DNA from: an uncultured Prevotella sp.
Lineage (GTDB): Bacteria > Bacteroidota > Bacteroidia > Bacteroidales > Bacteroidaceae
DNA length: 15,980 nt
Assembly (NCBI GenBank): GCA_900541335.1
Contig: UQJC01000046.1
Span: 1-15,980, forward strand
Direction of reading: 5' to 3'
Of the stretch, positions 14,499-15,980 are shown piece after piece. The notes beneath the pieces were generated by a model, which saw nothing but the letters and a program-made list of their open reading frames with translations, ran no database searches and had not been told where the DNA came from. Both the position numbers and the translations under genes were made by a program. Every line of letters starts with the position of its first letter. Within the stretch, counting starts at the first letter, position 1.

Positions 14499-15518
14499 TT
14501 ATTCGATGATGGTAACCCAACCATGTACGTCAGGCTCTGTACCATATTGAATAGCACGCAAATGCGTATAAAGCTTCTCTGAAACCGGTCCGGGCTTACC
14601 ATCTTTAGAAATCACATAGCTCTTACCGTTCTCCAAGTCGTCAATTTTGCGAATCGGACTGATTACAGCCGCTGTACCGCAAGCTCCAGCCTCTTCAAAG
14701 GTATCCAACTCTTCTTCCGGAATCGGACGAACCTCAACTTCGTAACCTAAATCCTTAGCTAACTGCTGCAAACTGCGGTTCGTAATCGAAGGAAGAATTG
14801 AAGAAGATGAGGGAGTGATGTACTTACCGTTCTTGATACCGAAGAAATTAGCTGCACCACACTCGTCAATGTACTTCTTTTCACGTGCGTCCAAATAGAA
14901 CTCTGATGCATAACCTGCCTCGTGAGCAATCTGGTTGGCCTTCAAGCTGGCAGCGTAGTTACCACCCACCTTGTAACGTCCAGTTCCGAGCGGTGCTGCA
15001 CGGTCATATTCACGAATAATGACGTAATCATTAGTAGCAAAACCTCCCTTGAAATAAGGACCAACGGGGGATACGAAAATCACACAAAGGTATTCATCCG
15101 CAGGATGTACACCCACTTGAGCACCCGTTCCAATCAAAAGCGGACGTATATATAAGGAAGCACCACTTTCGTAAGGAGGCACAAAACGTTCATTGAGTTT
15201 CACTACCTTCGCCACCATTTCCTCGAAAATTTCGGTGGGCAATTCTGGCATCAAAATACCACGACAAGTATTTTGCAAACGCTCTGCATTATCCTTTACA
15301 CGGAATGCACGAATTTTGCCATCAGGGCAACGGAATGCTTTCAGTCCTTCGAAAGCTTCCTGTCCGTAATGCAGGGCAGTAGCGGCCATGTGTATGTTAA
15401 TCGTTTCAGAGGAAGAGATTTCTATCTCGCCCCACTTTCCGTTGCGATAATAGCAACGCACGTTATAGTCGGTAGGCATATAGCCAAACTTCAAGTTGGC
15501 CCAATCAATGTTTTGCAT
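14499..15518 (-). CDS. ilvE: Branched-chain amino acid aminotransferase
   Basis: This cytoplasmic PLP-dependent class IV aminotransferase interconverts leucine, isoleucine and valine with their 2-oxo acids, using glutamate/2-oxoglutarate. From ATG 15518 it has 339 residues. The cofactor lysine is Lys183 in GTGRYKVGGNYAASL. Other family blocks are HYGQEAFEGLKAFR (50-63), YIRPLLIGTGAQVGV (123-137), DECGAANFFG and the C-terminal EEAGACGTAAVISPI. The frame is open to a TTG at 15560, but that codon is part of the -7 element, so the extension is not translated. The length and motifs match the BCAT II-like group rather than D-amino acid aminotransferases. It appears monocistronic or paired with the lipoprotein gene. 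No ilv or leu genes are next to it in this window. Confidence 0.95.
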   Translation of the reverse strand: MQNIDWANLKFGYMPTDYNVRCYYRNGKWGEIEISSSETINIHMAATALHYGQEAFEGLKAFRCPDGKIRAFRVKDNAERLQNTCRGILMPELPTEIFEEMVAKVVKLNERFVPPYESGASLYIRPLLIGTGAQVGVHPADEYLCVIFVSPVGPYFKGGFATNDYVIIREYDRAAPLGTGRYKVGGNYAASLKANQIAHEAGYASEFYLDAREKKYIDECGAANFFGIKNGKYITPSSSSILPSITNRSLQQLAKDLGYEVEVRPIPEEELDTFEEAGACGTAAVISPIRKIDDLENGKSYVISKDGKPGPVSEKLYTHLRAIQYGTEPDVHGWVTIIE

Positions 15519-15557
15519 ACTGTTCCAATTTTGAATCGGTTTGTAAATAATTGGCGG

Positions 15558-15565
15558 CAAATTTA
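15558..15565 (-). promoter_or_regulatory. ilvE: -7 promoter element of ilvE
   Basis: TAAATTTG on the minus strand matches TAnnTTTG and is identical to the exb operon element. It lies 39 nt before the ilvE ATG. A TTG at 15590-15592 is upstream at a 24-nt spacing. Confidence 0.6.
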
Positions 15566-15577
15566 AGCATTAAATCC

Positions 15578-15606
15578 ATAGAAGTAATTCAACACTTCTA
15601 TTTTTT
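15578..15606. repeat. 8-bp inverted repeat with T run upstream of ilvE
   Basis: ATAGAAGT (15578-15585) and ACTTCTAT (15594-15601) are perfect complements with an 8-nt loop. The plus strand continues as TTTTT. It looks like a plus-strand terminator, but no plus-strand gene lies to its left. It also covers the ilvE -33 region, so an operator role is possible. Confidence 0.5.
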
Positions 15607-15682
15607 GGACTTCAAGGCTAGTTGAGCTTGTCTTGATGAAATAAAAGGAAGCATACTACTCAAACAACCAATATTTGCCCCT

Positions 15683-15980
15683 TCTCAACGATTGAGCACC
15701 ACCCGAACATGCTGTGTGGGAACCATCTCAACAATTGAGAACTACTCAAACATCCTGTGTGGAAACCGTCTCAACAATTGAGAACCTCTCGAACAGCTGA
15801 TGTTGGAGTCATCCCAACGATTGAAAGCGATTCGAACAGCCGATGTTGGAGTCATCCCAACGGTTGAAAGCTATTCGAACAACCGATGTTGGAATCATCC
15901 CAACGGTTGAAAGCTATTCGAACAACCGATGTTGGAGTCATCCCAACGGTTGAAAGCTATTCGAACAGCCGATGTTGGAG
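15683..15980. repeat. Tandem array of a 43-bp repeat, running off the window
   Basis: Seven head-to-tail units start at 15683, 15726, 15769, 15812, 15855, 15898 and 15941. Each is exactly 43 bp; the last is cut by the window end after 40 bp. Units 5-7 differ at only a few positions, and units 1-3 are more divergent. A fragment of an eighth, decayed unit (ACTACTCAAACA at 15655-15666) precedes the array in register. Each late unit contains CAACGGTTG, the palindrome TTCGAA, and CAACCGATGTTG or CAGCCGATGTTG. The period is not a multiple of three and no open frame spans it, so it is non-coding. There are no variable spacers, so it is not a CRISPR array. Confidence 0.95.

Noticed and set aside
15519..15560. 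TTG start of ilvE at 15560
   Set aside because: The codon lies inside the -7 element, and family members start near MQNIDW.
15683..15980. CRISPR array
   Set aside because: The whole 43-bp unit is conserved with no unique spacers, and no cas genes are visible.

Overview
The window looks like chromosomal DNA from the phylum Bacteroidota, most likely order Bacteroidales and Prevotella-like; I cannot name a genus. Three things point there. (1) At least nine genes are preceded by the Bacteroidota -7 promoter element TAnnTTTG, and Shine-Dalgarno sequences are absent. (2) The energy-transduction cluster is ExbB-ExbD-ExbD-TonB, with the Bacteroidota-type TonB N-terminus (VFEGRNKEYGAY). (3) There is a large SusC/OMP-like beta-barrel receptor. 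Base composition looks uniform. I see no insertion sequence, prophage gene, tRNA or rRNA.

Layout. 105-3445 (minus): a membrane-anchored winged-helix regulator, followed by a TonB-dependent-receptor-like outer-membrane protein with its own -7 element and terminator. 3578-4044 (minus): ribosomal protein L34 (rpmH), behind a roughly 175-nt leader with a well-nested predicted stem. 4045-5958: trpS (minus) and pflA (plus) diverge from overlapping promoters. 6121-6741 (plus): a LuxR-type regulator with a degenerate receiver domain. It is separated by tandem terminators from the convergent block 6964-12951 (minus), which is exbB, exbD, exbD, tonB, a PstS-like phosphate-binding lipoprotein and a secreted TPR protein. 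13453-14340 (minus): a coiled-coil lipoprotein. 14499-15518 (minus): branched-chain aminotransferase ilvE. 15683 to the window end: a tandem array of a 43-bp non-coding repeat.

How the genes fit together. ExbB/ExbD/TonB energise outer-membrane receptors of the kind encoded at 206-2317. The PstS-like and TPR proteins follow tonB but have their own -7 elements, so they can be transcribed separately. The regulator and receptor at the left end look like a sensor and target pair. rpmH, trpS, pflA and ilvE are housekeeping genes.

Most of the window is ordinary core genome. The parts most worth a second look are the 43-bp repeat array, the structured rpmH leader, the membrane regulator with its C-terminal DNA-binding domain and the inverted repeat at its promoter, and the PstS-like and TPR genes attached to the TonB cluster. 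I found no convincing new defence or mobile system.
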